Positions 33,059 to 44,361 of a stretch of DNA of 64,000 nucleotides are shown here, piece by piece; the first letter of the stretch is position 1, and the number at the start of each line of letters is the position of its first letter. The notes beneath the pieces were generated by a model. That model was not told the origin of the DNA. It worked only from the letters and a program-made list of their open reading frames with translations, and did no database searches. The stretch comes from Meconema thalassinum. Lineage: Eukaryota > Arthropoda > Insecta > Orthoptera > Tettigoniidae. The position numbers were made by a program, and so were the translations under genes. The stretch is taken from contig OX336388.2 of assembly GCA_946902985.2 (NCBI GenBank), forward strand, positions 224,214,467 through 224,278,466, in the 5' to 3' direction.

Positions 33059-33576
33059 TACAGGGTGACACATAGGAACCGGATGTTTTTGAAATGAACA
33101 GTACTCGGTTGATTGCATGGAAAACTGATTTTATTGTTACCACATTTAATAATACGTTCCACCATTTCATTTACCATTTTTAGGTGTGAAAGATAAGGTC
33201 ACTCAGGTGGCGGCCATCCGTTTGAATCCCTTGGTCGCCAAGATTCCCCGACTTATCCTGTTGCTATTTCTTCCTGTGAGGGTGCCTAAAGGAACATGTC
33301 TATACCCACAGAAAGATGCCATTAAAGAAGAAGTGCGTGCGATTGACGACGCGGTGTTCCGCAGGGTTATGAATGCTTTCTCGCGACGACTTTAAACCTG
33401 TATTCCATCGGATGGCCGCCACCTGAGTGACATTATCTTTCACACTAGAAAATGGTAAATGAAATGGTGGAACGTATTCTTTAATGTACAGTAGTAACAA
33501 TAAAATCAGTTTTTCTTGCAAATCAACCGAGTACTGTTCATTTGAAAAGCATCCAGTTCCTATGTGTCACCCTGTA
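33059..33576. mobile_element. 518-bp foldback element
   Basis: Arms of about 170 bp: it starts TACAGGGTGACACATAGG and ends with the inverse CCTATGTGTCACCCTGTA; inner landmarks 'caggtggcggccatccg' and 'cggatggccgccacctg'. It interrupts FB-P copy 1 between 'gttgtga' and 'gaagaataaaac', which are adjacent in FB-P copy 2. No transposase. Confidence 0.85.
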
Positions 33577-33679
33577 GAAGAATAAAACAAGCAAACATTT
33601 AGCAGTAAAATCAGTTTGGTATGTCGATCTGTTATTTTTATACAGTCCATCGGAACTTCAAAGAAAAACAGTCGTCGTA

Positions 33680-34253
33680 TACCTTTGATTTCGTTTGCAC
33701 TGTGACCTGGTCAACGACAGGGAAAGAAAGCTGGCTAAAAATATATTTGACTTCCTTTTCATTATCTTTCCGCAAGACAGCTCGCTAGCTATAATAATTA
33801 CCCATTACGATGTCCTGTCCATGAACAATAGAAAGAAGAACCAAACGAATGAATGACAAAGAAGAAGAAAGACATTAATTGTTTGTCGTACACTTGAGAA
33901 AATAGCTTATCTTTGACGACTCATCTTTTGCCGACATTTTTTTTTTCTAATTCATGTTATTAGTGCTGTTGCTGTTGTTATTATTATTATCATATATTGT
34001 GACATCACGAAATATTTCTCTTTATTATTATTTAAGTTTTTGTAGTCATATCTTTCTTGATGATCGGCATCAACGGAGCAAGTGGCTTGAGAGGAAGTCA
34101 TTAGGTTTGGTCTGGAGTGGGGGTAATGAGTGGGGGAGGGGGGCAAGTAACGCTTCAGTGACATTTGAGTATATTCCGTGGACAATCTTTAAAACTGTCT
34201 CTTTGAGGCTTTGTAACGGAATATAGCATTGTATACTTCTTCTTCTTCTTCTT
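33680..34253. other. No recognisable feature
   Basis: Unassigned spacer with a short CTT run at its right end (34239-34254). Confidence 0.3.
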
Positions 34254-34254
34254 G

Positions 34255-34475
34255 ACTGGCTGCGTGGCTCAGGGTAACCTTCTCGCCTGCTGTGCCCAAG
34301 GCTGCAGGAGAGAATCCTGGCACAGTCAGTTGCCATTTGAGGGTGCGCAAATGCGAGGGAGCCGTGTCAGTAGGTTTACTAGCACTTTAAAGATCCCCTT
34401 CGGGGCAAAATTCTGGCACCCCAGCGTCTCTAAAATCCGCAGTAGTTAAAAAGGACTTAAAATCAATAGAATTAT
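34255..34475 (+). repeat. SINE-c copy 5
   Basis: Near full-length: 'gactggctgcgtggctcag', a degraded box B ('gagaatcctggcac'), the full body and 'aaaaaggacttaaaatcaat' end. Preceded by a CTT run. Confidence 0.75.
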
Positions 34476-34494
34476 TACTTCTTCTTGCTTCCAA

Positions 34495-34720
34495 ATTTGG
34501 CCAACTGTGGACAGCGTGTAACTTAATGCTTTCTGGCCAGTCTTCTTTTCTCTTCCCAGAATTTTTCCTTCGATCACTCCATAATTTTCTCTGCTCTACA
34601 GATATTATGGGCTGGCCCTGTTCTTCAGTTGCTCGTCGTGAACATTGTGATTATCTAATTGAGTTCCGAACTTCTTTCTGTTGAGAATCAAATCAGATGT
34701 AAAACTCTGCAATTTTTCTA
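34495..34720 (-). pseudogene. Degraded LINE C-terminal fragment
   Basis: With frame changes the minus strand gives DLILNRKKFGTQLDNHNVHD and then SKEKFWEEKRRLARKH before a stop, aligning with the end of the LINE fragments at 17.3 and 55.8 kb. Weak, so low confidence. Confidence 0.35.
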
Positions 34721-34735
34721 GGTTTATGCTGTGTC

Positions 34736-35005
34736 TTGTGCGGGGTTTCGCCTAGGCCCACCAAGCGACCGCTGCCCAGCCATTTGACCTGGAGATAATG
34801 GGATGACACGTGGTCATCGCATCGGGTAACCTCGTGACCGGGATGCTGCTTGACTCTCAGACAGCTACTCTATTGTCCGCACTAGGCTGAGTGCACCCCA
34901 TTCCAGCCCTCACGTCAGTTTCTAAAATCCCTGATGGAGCCGGGAACCGAATCCGGAGTCTCCATATGAGAGGCAGTCGTTCTACCCCAACACCACAGGT
35001 CTGGT
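34736..35005 (-). repeat. SINE-d copy 3
   Basis: Reverse copy: 'gcctaggcccaccaagcgac' (3' end) to the head with 'gagccgggaaccgaatccgg' (box B inverse) and 'tctaccccaacaccac' (box A region). Confidence 0.7.
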
Positions 35006-35051
35006 GAAGAAAGTAAGAACCTCATAGTTTTCTTCTTCTTATTTTTCTTCA

Positions 35052-35532
35052 GGCGGCTTCGGTGGCGTAGTCGGTAGCATGCTGAGCTTCTATGCCCAAG
35101 ATCGCGGGTTCAAACCCGGCCGAAGTCGTCGGATTTTTTAAGAGCGTTAAAAATCCCTCAGTATGCCTTCCTTCGGAGGGGAAGTAAAGCCGGCAGTCCC
35201 ATGTCATAGATTTATGGCATGTTAAAGAACCTTGCACTAATTGCACCTGTGTGAAGCTAAATTATATAGGTTAAGAATGTAAACAGCGCTCTTAGGTTGC
35301 TACGTTCGTTGGCAAGAGCCGACTGCGGTGGCGTCTGGTAGCTAAGTTCTGAACTAGTAGTCATTGACGGTGGCGTTTGGCAGCAAAACTAGGAACTACT
35401 TGAGAAATTCCAAAGTCTGGAGTCCTTACTTGAATCAAGAAACAGATAACACACACTAATACAGTCATCACAAGTACACGGGGCTACATGACCGCGTTGT
35501 CGCAGCTCCCAAACTTAAGAAGCAACCAACCA
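35052..35532 (+). repeat. SINE-a copy 7
   Basis: Head with good boxes (TGGCGTAGTCGGTAGC; GGTTCAAACCC), complete body with a short deletion near the 3' end ('catcacaagtacacgggg'), ending 'aagcaaccaacca'. CTT repeats lie on both sides, so the target was probably a CTT microsatellite. Confidence 0.8.
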
Positions 35533-36042
35533 CTTCTTCTTCTTCTTCTTCTTCTTCTTCAGTAGTCTGTAGAATGTTAAAATGCAATTTATTTGAGGTC
35601 ATTTTTCACATATTCCAGTAAATGGAATGATTTTTGTGTGGACCGACTGAAAGTTACAGTGTCATTAATTAGGGGGCGGATTTCTATGACCTAAAAATGT
35701 ATGAAATATGTATGCATTTATGACCTAAAAACATCAAAATATGACCTATAAAATTCAAAATATGACTTAATGATTAGCATCTACGTTACATAGAAACACT
35801 TTTATTTCGATTGCTACAGGCTGCAATTAATTAAGGGTTTAAAAAGTTTTAATTCTTCGAAATCCTTAACCCATAATCAACTAAAATGATGAATATTTCA
35901 TGAACTCGTTAAGGCTACACTGCATACTCCTAGGCAGGGACGGAATCTGTGGAAGACATAAAAACTACAGTTACTTTCACTGTTCAATAGTCAATCAGTT
36001 TTAATTTATACACAAAACATATGTTATTTGAATGAAACTTTG

Positions 36043-37539
36043 AGCCATGTTTAACATCTCTCATTTCTTTATTTTCTTTGGCGGCCGTCCCGGTAGACTC
36101 AGACGCCATGTGAGATACTTTCTGTCCGGACGTGCCTTGAGGCTCTCCGCCTTATTATTTAAAATGTAATGTTTTTCCTTTTTATTTAACATTGTTATTA
36201 TGCCGAAGCCTTCCATTTACTCATGTAAGTAATACGTCTAACCTTGTGTCCACTATGCTCATTTCCTAAATTTAACCTTTCTTTTTGATCTTCGTCGTGT
36301 GCTTGGATTTACTGTGGAACCAATCGTAATGGCGGTCTCCTGTTTTATTTTGTTTGAGTCTTCGTTTAACCTTTTATTTGTGCCGTGAAATATATCTGCG
36401 AGTGATTTTGTGAGTGTATGTTTTTCTTGCTGCCAGGTGCATTGATGCTGTTTTGATTGGGCATATCTTCGAATGGGTCTCCCGTGGTTTGTGGACGTTG
36501 GCGTTTCGACCATTCTCCCAACACGAGGCATGACACCATATATTTTAGCCCTTATGTTTTCCCTTCATTCCATGCTTCGGGCAACTGGATCACGGCGGTA
36601 ACTTTAAGTAGGCCTTACCGTATTCAGCTCGAACTCGGAACGTAAGTTGGGGACCATATAGGTTTAGCATGTTTTGCTAGACTACCTACAAGCACGAGTT
36701 GCTTTGAGTTTTATTTCTGCATCGTCGGCTGGCATTTTGTGTGTTTGACTGCGTGTATGTATCTTGATAAATTTCACGGACACCTGACGTCATTTGTTTC
36801 TTCTTATAGTATCTTTGGTTTTGCTTTTCTTTTCTCTGGGGACTGCCAGCTCGATCGCATCCCCATTGCTCGCCACAGCCTCTGCGACACGCACACAGCC
36901 TCTTGTTTTATCTTTGCTATGCTTGTTATTTGTGGTCGTCATGACAACCATCCATCTCTAGGCTGAGAAGTGATTGTTGTTGACCAGCGACCGGCTCGAT
37001 TGCCTCTTGATCATTTACTTCCTCCCTTTTTACATCGTTTTCACGGAAGTGAGCACAGGTATGAAGTTAATTTGTTAACGTTATTTATTATCGTAAGTTA
37101 TTCATTGTTATTTATATTTATCTTCCCCGTTTGAAAGTGACTTTATTTGACCCCTAGGTGAAAACTATTCTTTTTGTGTGTGTTATTCTGGCCGGGTTTC
37201 TTTGTGTGTTCAGTTTCAATTCATTAAATTTCCATTTCTTTATCCATGTGTCTTATTTAGTAGTGTATGGCGATCGGGCTGCTCGCTCTCTCTCTCTCTT
37301 CAAACCTAGTCCTAACTTATTCTAGCTTTCTAGCACCAGGAGGGTATTCCTACCACTCGTCGTGGGACCACCTTCACGGAGTCTGGAGTCACTCGGCACA
37401 TCTGGCCTGCAAGTACGGGCCCAGCACAGGTCAGAAATTAACATCCATTTCCACTGCGTACTCCTTTCTTTTCTAGTTGGTTCCAGTGATGCAGCTAGGA
37501 GGCACGCCAAGAATATGTTTATTTTAATAGGGCGGTGCA
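36043..37539 (+). repeat. Gypsy 5' LTR
   Basis: 1497 bp, long for the family. ORFs within it (90 codons minus, 75 codons plus) recur in the 3' LTR only because the LTRs are copies, so I do not call them genes. Confidence 0.92.
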
Positions 37540-37541
37540 GA

Positions 37542-37558
37542 TGGTATCAGTTGCGAGG
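37542..37558 (+). other. Candidate primer-binding site (gypsy)
   Basis: TGGTATCAGTTGCGAGG, 2 nt after the LTR, begins with TGG as expected for a tRNA 3' end. The tRNA is not identified. Confidence 0.5.
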
Positions 37559-37890
37559 TTAAGTCTCCTGGTCGCTTAGCCATATCCATTGGATTTTAAT
37601 ATTTCGCTGCATATTTTTCAATGTTGTTTTTATTCTGTTTCATGTTCCCTATTGCATACTATGCAAACAAATATTGAGAGTCAATGTGAACTTCCAAGGA
37701 GTATGGACCATAAAAATAACAAACTGTAAGGAGAGTGCAATGAGTTGGACCCTATCAACGAACCCCAGCATTGGTAATGTACTAACCAACCCTACTTCTT
37801 GTTTCGTACTCATTTCAGGCGCAGGACGGAGGCAAGACATTTGTAGTTATTGTTTTGAATTGTAGCTAGCAGTACTTCTGTAGTTTAGCC

Positions 37891-38913
37891 ATGTATTCTC
37901 TCCCAGGTTGTAACGTGAAGAAGGAGCTCATCCAGTCTGACGATGATCTGCTATCGTTTGAAAGTGTCTGTGGGAAAGACACTAATCCATTGACTGAGGT
38001 GAAAGGCCATCGCAAGGGAGGCGTAGCCAATATAGTGTCCAAGTGGGGAATTTCATTTTCTGGTGAACTGGGAGTTTCGTCTGTATTTGAGTTCTTAGAC
38101 AGGGTCAGTGAACTCTGCCATTGTTATGACCTCGAACCAGACGACATTGTTGTCTGCCTACCGTTATTGTTGAGTGGTTTAGCTTTAAAATGGTATCGAC
38201 TTACCAACAGATCTTTCATCTCGTGGGTTGATTTCTGTAAGTCAATAAAGGAGCGGTTTACGACTTATGATTTTGAACATGACTTGAAGGCTGAAATTCA
38301 TCGCCGTACCCAGGGTTTGGAAGAGCCTGTAGACGATTTTGTTACTGGGCTAATGACTTTAATAAGTAGGTTGTCGCAGCCCCTTCCCCTTATTGAAACT
38401 GTTGATATTGTGTATAGAAATCTAGCACCTGAGTACAAGTCTTTCATACGCCGGTCCAGTGTGTATAGTGTGGCTGACATTGTTGATCAAGGACGTGAAT
38501 GCGAGTTCAATCGGCGCCTGCGCAAGTCATATGTACCCCCACCCCTCCCCTCTGACAGTTTGTTTCCAGAGACTGCATGCGCGCAATCCCAGATTCAGAG
38601 GACTGCGCACCCATCTTCAATATCTCGTCAGGAGGACCGGGCAGTTAACCGTCCCCACTCGCATATTGTCGGGAGTATTCCCAATGCTACTTCTTCTGCG
38701 AATCCCGCTCCTCAGGATCAACAGTTACCTCGAAACCCGAACATGTATAACCGTATAAAATGTTGGAATTGTGATCGTTTGGGGCATCATTTTAATTCCT
38801 GCCGTGCGCCCTCGCGTGTGTTTTGTCACACATGTGGTCTTCGTGACGTGACGCACATAGCCTGTCCTAGATGTGCTTCGCGTCAGGGAAACGAGCATGG
38901 GTCCCCGGTTTAG
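37891..38913 (+). CDS. Gypsy gag
   Basis: 340 aa from ATG 37891, the first ATG of the frame, about 350 bp after the LTR. A retrotransposon gag (capsid) region spans roughly residues 50-210 (VDFCKSIKERFTTYDFE...). Near the C-terminus there is a CCHC zinc knuckle, CWNCDRLGHHFNSC (Cys codon at 38761), and a second Cys-rich motif, CHTCGLRDVTHIACPRC. It packages element RNA into particles. Its final 28 nt overlap pol, which lies in the -1 frame, and the end of gag contains a slippery heptamer, so most ribosomes should make gag alone. Intact by inspection. Confidence 0.9.
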   Translation: MYSLPGCNVKKELIQSDDDLLSFESVCGKDTNPLTEVKGHRKGGVANIVSKWGISFSGELGVSSVFEFLDRVSELCHCYDLEPDDIVVCLPLLLSGLALKWYRLTNRSFISWVDFCKSIKERFTTYDFEHDLKAEIHRRTQGLEEPVDDFVTGLMTLISRLSQPLPLIETVDIVYRNLAPEYKSFIRRSSVYSVADIVDQGRECEFNRRLRKSYVPPPLPSDSLFPETACAQSQIQRTAHPSSISRQEDRAVNRPHSHIVGSIPNATSSANPAPQDQQLPRNPNMYNRIKCWNCDRLGHHFNSCRAPSRVFCHTCGLRDVTHIACPRCASRQGNEHGSPV

Positions 38914-38922
38914 ACCCGCCGG
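38886..38922 (+). promoter_or_regulatory. Programmed -1 ribosomal frameshift signal (gag to pol)
   Basis: Heptamer GGGAAAC at 38886-38892 falls in register as G GGA AAC in the gag frame (caG GGA AAC), and the -1 frame read from it is pol. Six nt later GGGTC (38899-38903) can pair with GACCC (38913-38917), and loop CCGG (38905-38908) can pair with CCGG at 38919-38922, giving an H-type pseudoknot. X XXY YYZ plus a structure 5-9 nt downstream is the known form of such signals; GGGAAAC itself is a known slippery heptamer. The structure is inferred, not measured. Confidence 0.75.
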
Positions 38923-41900
38923 AGTGGCCATGCAATGAAGTTCGCCGGGAAATGAACATTTCCACGACTGGAAACTTCTGTCCTTGGGTCCCTGTAAGTG
39001 TTAAGAAATTGTCGATACCCGCTTTACTGGATTCTGGTGCTTCACGTTCATTTATTCAGTGCTCCATCGCGGAATAGCTTCCTGTTACTCAGATTTGTCC
39101 ACAAGATGGGGGTTTGAAATTTTATTCTGCGGTGAAGTCATCTATTTCTGTTTCTAGCGTTGTAACATGTCATATTAAGATATGTGGTTATTCTTGGGAT
39201 TGGAACTTCCATGTGGTGGATGACTTATCTACGCCTATGATCTTAGGTTCTGATTTTATGCACAAAGCAGGGTTGAGGCTTGATTTTTCGGATCATTCCT
39301 TCAGTTTTTTGTTTAAATCCAAGGAGCGGTTTCATTTTAATACTTGCGAAGCGAGTGTTCCTTGTAATTTTTCTGGTATCTCTGCTGTTCTAATCCCTCC
39401 TACTTTATTCACGAGTCAACGTGATGCTTTATCTGATTTGGTGAATGAATTTCCAGATGTTCTCACGTCGGAACTGGGTTCCGCTATCGGCTACGAGTGT
39501 CATATTGATTTAACTGATGAGGTTCCAGTTAGGTCGGCGCCATTTTCGTGCTCTCCACCCAAACTCATTGCCATGAGAGAATATATTGATGATCTTAAGG
39601 CACGCGGTGTTGTGAGTCCTTCTAAGTCTTCTTATGGTAGTCCAGCATTCCTGGTGCCTAAGAAAGAGGGTACTTTTCGTTTAGTAGTTGATTATCGTCG
39701 ACTCAATTCTAAGGTGGTGTTCGACAACTTTCCCCTTCCAACTCTGGAGAGCGCTTTTCAGCATTTTCACGGGGCGAAGTACTATTCCGTCCTAGATTTG
39801 AATTGTGCATATTATCAAATTCCTCTCGATCCCGAGAGCCGTAAGGTAACTGCGTTCTCCACTCCGTTCGGCCTTTTTGAGTTCAATAAGTTACCCATGG
39901 GCATTTCTATCGGCGGACAAGTATTGAGTAGGGTTTTGGACGAGTTATTTGGAGATTTAAAGTATTCATCTGTGTTTAGCTATCTAGATGACCTCGTGAT
40001 TTACAGTCAGTCTTTTGAGGATCACCTGATCCATTTACGTGAAGTCCTATGTCGTCTTCGCAGAGCCGGACTCACTGTTAACCCGGACAAAATCTCTTTG
40101 GCTTCGAAGCAAATCAAATTTTTAGGTCACATTCTTTCGGATGTGGGCATAGAAGTGAACCCTGAGCGTGTGCAATGTATCCAAGAGTTCCCTACTCCCA
40201 CGAATGTGAAAGCAGTCCGACGTTTTTTGGGAATGGCAGGATTTTACAGTAGGTTCATTAAGGGCTTTTCGGACATTTCAGCGCCCCTGAATTATTTGAA
40301 GAAGAAGAATGTACGATTCGTGTGGGGCCCCGACCAGTGCCTCGCCTTTGAGAAATTGAAAGAATGTCTTTCTTCTGCTCCCGTCCTTCGAACTCCGGAT
40401 TTTGGGAAAGATTTTATGTTACATTGTGATGCGAGTGATGTCGCAGTTTCTTGTGTGCTTAGTCAGCAGGTGAATGGTAATTTGGCACCCATCGCTTTTG
40501 GCAGTCGGATGCTTAATGATTGCGAACGCCGGTATTCCACTTTCGAGAAAGAAAATCTGGCTGTCGTATTCGGCTGTGAACGTTTCAGATCTTTTCTAGA
40601 ACATCGGCATTTCATAGTGTATACCGACAATGAAGCTCTGTCCTGGATGCGCTCGCATGTCAAAAAATTGGGACGTATAAATCGTTGGATTCTTCGTCTA
40701 TCCTCTTTCAGCTTTGACATCATTCACGTCAGAGGCAGTGAAAATGTTGTAGCGGATTGTTTGTCACGCATGTTTGAGGAACCTCCTCCCATTGTTGAGA
40801 TCCCCGAGCCAGTGAATCTTCTCCAACACATTCCATGGTCTTTTACTGACATCCGTACGTACCAAGCAGATGACCCATTTTGTGTCACATTGGGTGAAAA
40901 AATTCTCGGGAAAGATCCTGGTGTATCTGAGTTTTCATTGCGCAATGATGTTATAGTGCATACCGCTCCTCGATCTTCGAAATGTAGGATTTTCGTGCCA
41001 GAGAATATACGAAGTATGCTCTTGGCGTATTTCCATGAATCCTGTTTTGGATTACATTTAGGTATGACGAAGACTTTCCATAAAATCTCTCAGGAATTCT
41101 TCTGGCCTCATTTGAAAGCGGATGCTTTTGCTTTCGTCCGAAAATGCGTTACGTGTCAACGTTCTAAGCCAGCAAAGAATTCTCGCATTGGACTTCACCA
41201 CGCTGACACGATGTCATATCCTAATGAGCGCCTGTTTATAGATTATTTTGGTCCCCTAGTTAGGTCATCTTCTGGTCATCAAGCTATACTTACTGTCGTT
41301 GATGGATTTTCAAAATTTGTATGGTTATTTCCTGTCAGGGAAATCACGACACGTACCACTGTTAGGCTTTTGACCAATCATATTTTTGGTGTTTTTGGTC
41401 CTCCAAAGTTTTTAGTGTCCGATAACGCGAGCGTTTTCCGGTCCAAGTCTTTTAGATCAATGTGTTTTTCTTGGGGAATTGATCATGTCTTTTTGGCACC
41501 CTACCACCCTCAGCCAAATCACGTTGAAAGGTTTCATCGTAACTTGAAGGCTTGCTTGAGTGCGTTCCACAACGCAGATCAGTCACGTTGGGACGCAAAT
41601 CTTCAGTTTTTCTCCTTAGGATTTAACACTGCTCTTCATGAATCGACGAATTCTACCCCTTCGGAATTGTTTTTAGGAAGGCGTATTGTTGATCCACTTC
41701 AGCTTCAGTGGAAAATAGATTATCTGGCTGCGCCATCCCGCCGTACCTCAGTCAAAGAAAAATGGGAAGTTGCTGTACGGCATCTGAAAAGGGCACGAGA
41801 TCGCGTGGCGTCTCGCTATAACAAGGGTAGGCAACCTGTTTGTTTTCAGGTGAATGACGACGTGCTAGTGCGCCTACACCCACAGAGTTCGGCCAAGAAT

Positions 41901-42050
41901 AAGGAGTCAGCTAAACTAATGCTTCGCTGGAGCACGCCCAAAACTATCACTAGATTTTTAACACCTGTCACTGTTGAATTGATCTCCAAGGAGAATCCCA
42001 CCGACGTATCCAGAGCTCACATATCTCAATTGAAACCATTTATTGTGTAA
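38886..42050 (+). pseudogene. Gypsy pol (protease-RT-RNase H-integrase), one nonsense stop
   Basis: The -1 frame from the slippery site. The protease active site PALLDSGASRSFI (DSG near 39029) is followed by an in-frame TAG at 39075-39077; the frame then stays open to TAA at 42050. The downstream 978-codon stretch (ATG 39114) holds RT with YLDD at 39981-39992, RNase H (LHCDASDVAVSCVLSQ, TDNEALSWM), an HHCC zinc-binding region, and integrase with Asp codons at 41241 and 41421 and Glu at 41526, exactly D,D35E spacing. The stop lies between protease halves, so protease, RT and integrase would need readthrough; the bases after it (CTT) do not match the known readthrough context. Most simply it is a recent disabling mutation. 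Typical length otherwise. Confidence 0.88.
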
Positions 42051-42861
42051 CCTTCTTATTTGCTGTGATTAATGTTGTCCTTTTTCTGCGTAGGTGAGCC
42101 AATCATAATTTGCTTATGTTATCCAAGGAAGCTAGTATTCATATGGCGTCTCCTTGACCTGCCTATTATTGAACCAATTTTGACCGAGGCAGAGTCAAGT
42201 ACAAATTTACGAGCTCAAGAAAGAAAATAATACAAGAAGAAATAGGCCTACATACTCTGTGTAACTTAATATTTATTGTAAAAATATGTATTTTTGCGAA
42301 TTCGGCCAGTAGAGAATTTATATTCTATAAATAATGGACACATTATATCGCTTCTTTGTTATTTTAATACGTCACTTTCATGATGGGTATAAGGAGAATG
42401 GCAGACTTCGGCGTCAAAGGGCGAAAGTCTTTTGTTTATGATTTTCGTCCGTGTCTCTATCTACTTTTCTTGTCATTGTAACGCGCAGGCGAACCGTAAT
42501 ACCATTATGACAAGCCCAGGGATCGTCAAAGGAACGCGCGCCTTTGGGGACCCCGAAGGAGTTCTGTCCTGATATTGCGATCGCCGAAGCGATCTGATTA
42601 TTTTTATATATTACTTCATTTTATAACTGTATTCTTTCGGATATGGCTCAATTGCTTAAGTGACTGTTATATCGATCACCCTCCCCCCTCATATTTTGTG
42701 TACTGTTATAGTTGTTGACAAACCACCTGTGTGATAAGGATGTTGTGTATTTTGGAACACTTAGGACATGATTGATTTCAAAGCGGTGGTGCTTAGTGAT
42801 GTAAAAAGAAAAATCTTTTATTATTATAAATAATTTTTCTTTTGGGGGGTGGTGTGGATCC
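42051..42861 (+). other. Gypsy 3' non-coding region
   Basis: No env-like frame: all frames are short. It ends with a G-rich polypurine-like tract (42845-42858, ggggggtggtgtgga) directly before the 3' LTR. Confidence 0.7.
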
Positions 42862-44361
42862 TGAGCCATGTTTAACATCTCTCATTTCTTTATTTTCTTT
42901 GGCGGCCGTCCCGGTAGACTCAGACGCCATGTGAGATACTTTCTGTCCGGACGTGCCTTGAGGCTCTCCGCCTTATTATTTAAAATGTAATGTTTTTCCT
43001 TTTTATTTAACATTGTTATTATGCCGAAGCCTTCCATTTACTCATGTAAGTAATACGTCTAACCTTGTGTCCACTATGCTCATTTCCTAAATTTAACCTT
43101 TCTTTTTGATCTTCGTCGTGTGCTTGGATTTGCTGTGGAACCAATCGTAATGGCGGTCTCCTGTTTTATTTTGTTTGAGTCTTCGTTTAACCTTTTATTT
43201 GTGCCGTGAAATATATCTGCGAGTGATTTTGTGAGTGTATGTTTTTCTTGCTGCCAGGTGCATTGATGCTGTTTTGATTGGGCATATCTTCGAATGGGTC
43301 TCCCGTGGTTTGTGGACGTTGGCGTTTCGACCATTCTCCCAACACGAGGCATGACACCATATATTTTAGCCCTTATGTTTTCCCTTCATTCCATGCTTCG
43401 GGCAACTGGATCACGGCGGTAACTTTAAGTAGGCCTTACCGTATTCAGCTCGAACTCGGAACGTAAGTTGGGGACCATATAGGTTTAGCATGTTTTGCTA
43501 GACTACCTACAAGCACGAGTTGCTTTGAGTTTTATTTCTGCATCGTCGGCTGGCATTTTGTGTGTTTGACTGCGTGTATGTATCTTGATAAATTTCACGG
43601 ACACCTGACGTCATTTGTTTCTTCTTATAGTATCTTTGGTTTTGCTTTTCTTTTCTCTGGCGACTGCCAGCTCGATCGCATCCCCATTGCTCGCCACAGC
43701 CTCTGCGACACGCACACAGCCTCTTGTTTTATCTTTGCTATGCTTGTTATTTGTGGTCGTCATGACAACCATCCATCTCTAGGCTGAGAAGTGATTGTTG
43801 TTGACCAGCGACCGGCTCGATTGCCTCTTGATCATTTACTTCCTCCCTTTTTACATAGTTTTCACGGAAGTGAGCACAGGTATGAAGTTAATTGGTTAAC
43901 GTTATTTATTATCGTAAGTTATTCATTGTTATTTATATTTATCTTCCCCGTTTGAAAGTGACTTTATTTGACCCCTAGGTGAAAACTATTCTTTTTGTGT
44001 GTGTTATTCTGGCCGGGTTTCTTTGTGTGTTCAGTTTCAATTCATTAAATTTCCATTTTTTATCCATGTGTCTTATTTAGTAGTGTATGGCGATCGGGCT
44101 GCTCGCTCTCTCTCTCTCTCTTCAAACCTAGTCCTAACTTATTCTAGCTTTCTAGCACCAGGAGGGTATTCCTACCACTCGTCGTGGGACCACCTTCACG
44201 GAGTCTGGAGTCGCTCGGCACATCTGGCCTGCAAGTACGGGCCCAGCACAGGTCAGAAATTAACATCCATTTCCACTGCGTACTCCTTTCTTTTCTAGTT
44301 GGTTCCAGTGATGCAGCTAGGAGGCACGCCAAGAATATGTTTATTTTAAGAGGGCGGTGCA
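42862..44361 (+). repeat. Gypsy 3' LTR
   Basis: 1500 bp copy of the 5' LTR; differences include two CT-unit length changes and single substitutions scattered along the length. Confidence 0.92.

Larger units (their letters stand above)
31768..33677. mobile_element. FB-P copy 1 (mariner-derived, heavily invaded)
   Basis: TA flanks at 31766-31767 and 33678-33679. Imperfect terminal inverted repeats of about 95 bp (left 'tcaagttccgatggactgta', 'cagattgacaaaccaaactg'; right their inverse at about 33580-33677). The interior holds inverted copies of a mariner transposase piece (32595-32870 and 32870-33056), plus two later insertions: TR4 (31861-32578, reverse) and a 518-bp foldback (33059-33576). 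FB-P copy 2 at 53116-54336 gives the reference structure. Confidence 0.7.
36043..44361 (+). mobile_element. Ty3/gypsy LTR retrotransposon, near-complete
   Basis: An 8.3-kb element with LTRs 36043-37539 (1497 bp) and 42862-44361 (1500 bp), TGAGCC...GTGCA, and a 4-bp target duplication actt (36039-36042, 44362-44365). The LTRs differ by about eight substitutions and three small indels by eye (~0.5%), so it is young but older than the BEL copy. Order: gag, pol in the -1 frame, no env. About 800 bp of non-coding DNA follows pol. Confidence 0.93.

Noticed and set aside
36259..36531. 90-codon reverse ORF in the gypsy LTR (repeated at 43080-43352)
   Set aside because: Duplicated only because LTRs are copies; no recognised domain, no independent evidence of coding.
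42051..42861. Possible env gene after gypsy pol
   Set aside because: No long frame, signal peptide or membrane segment; the element appears to lack env.
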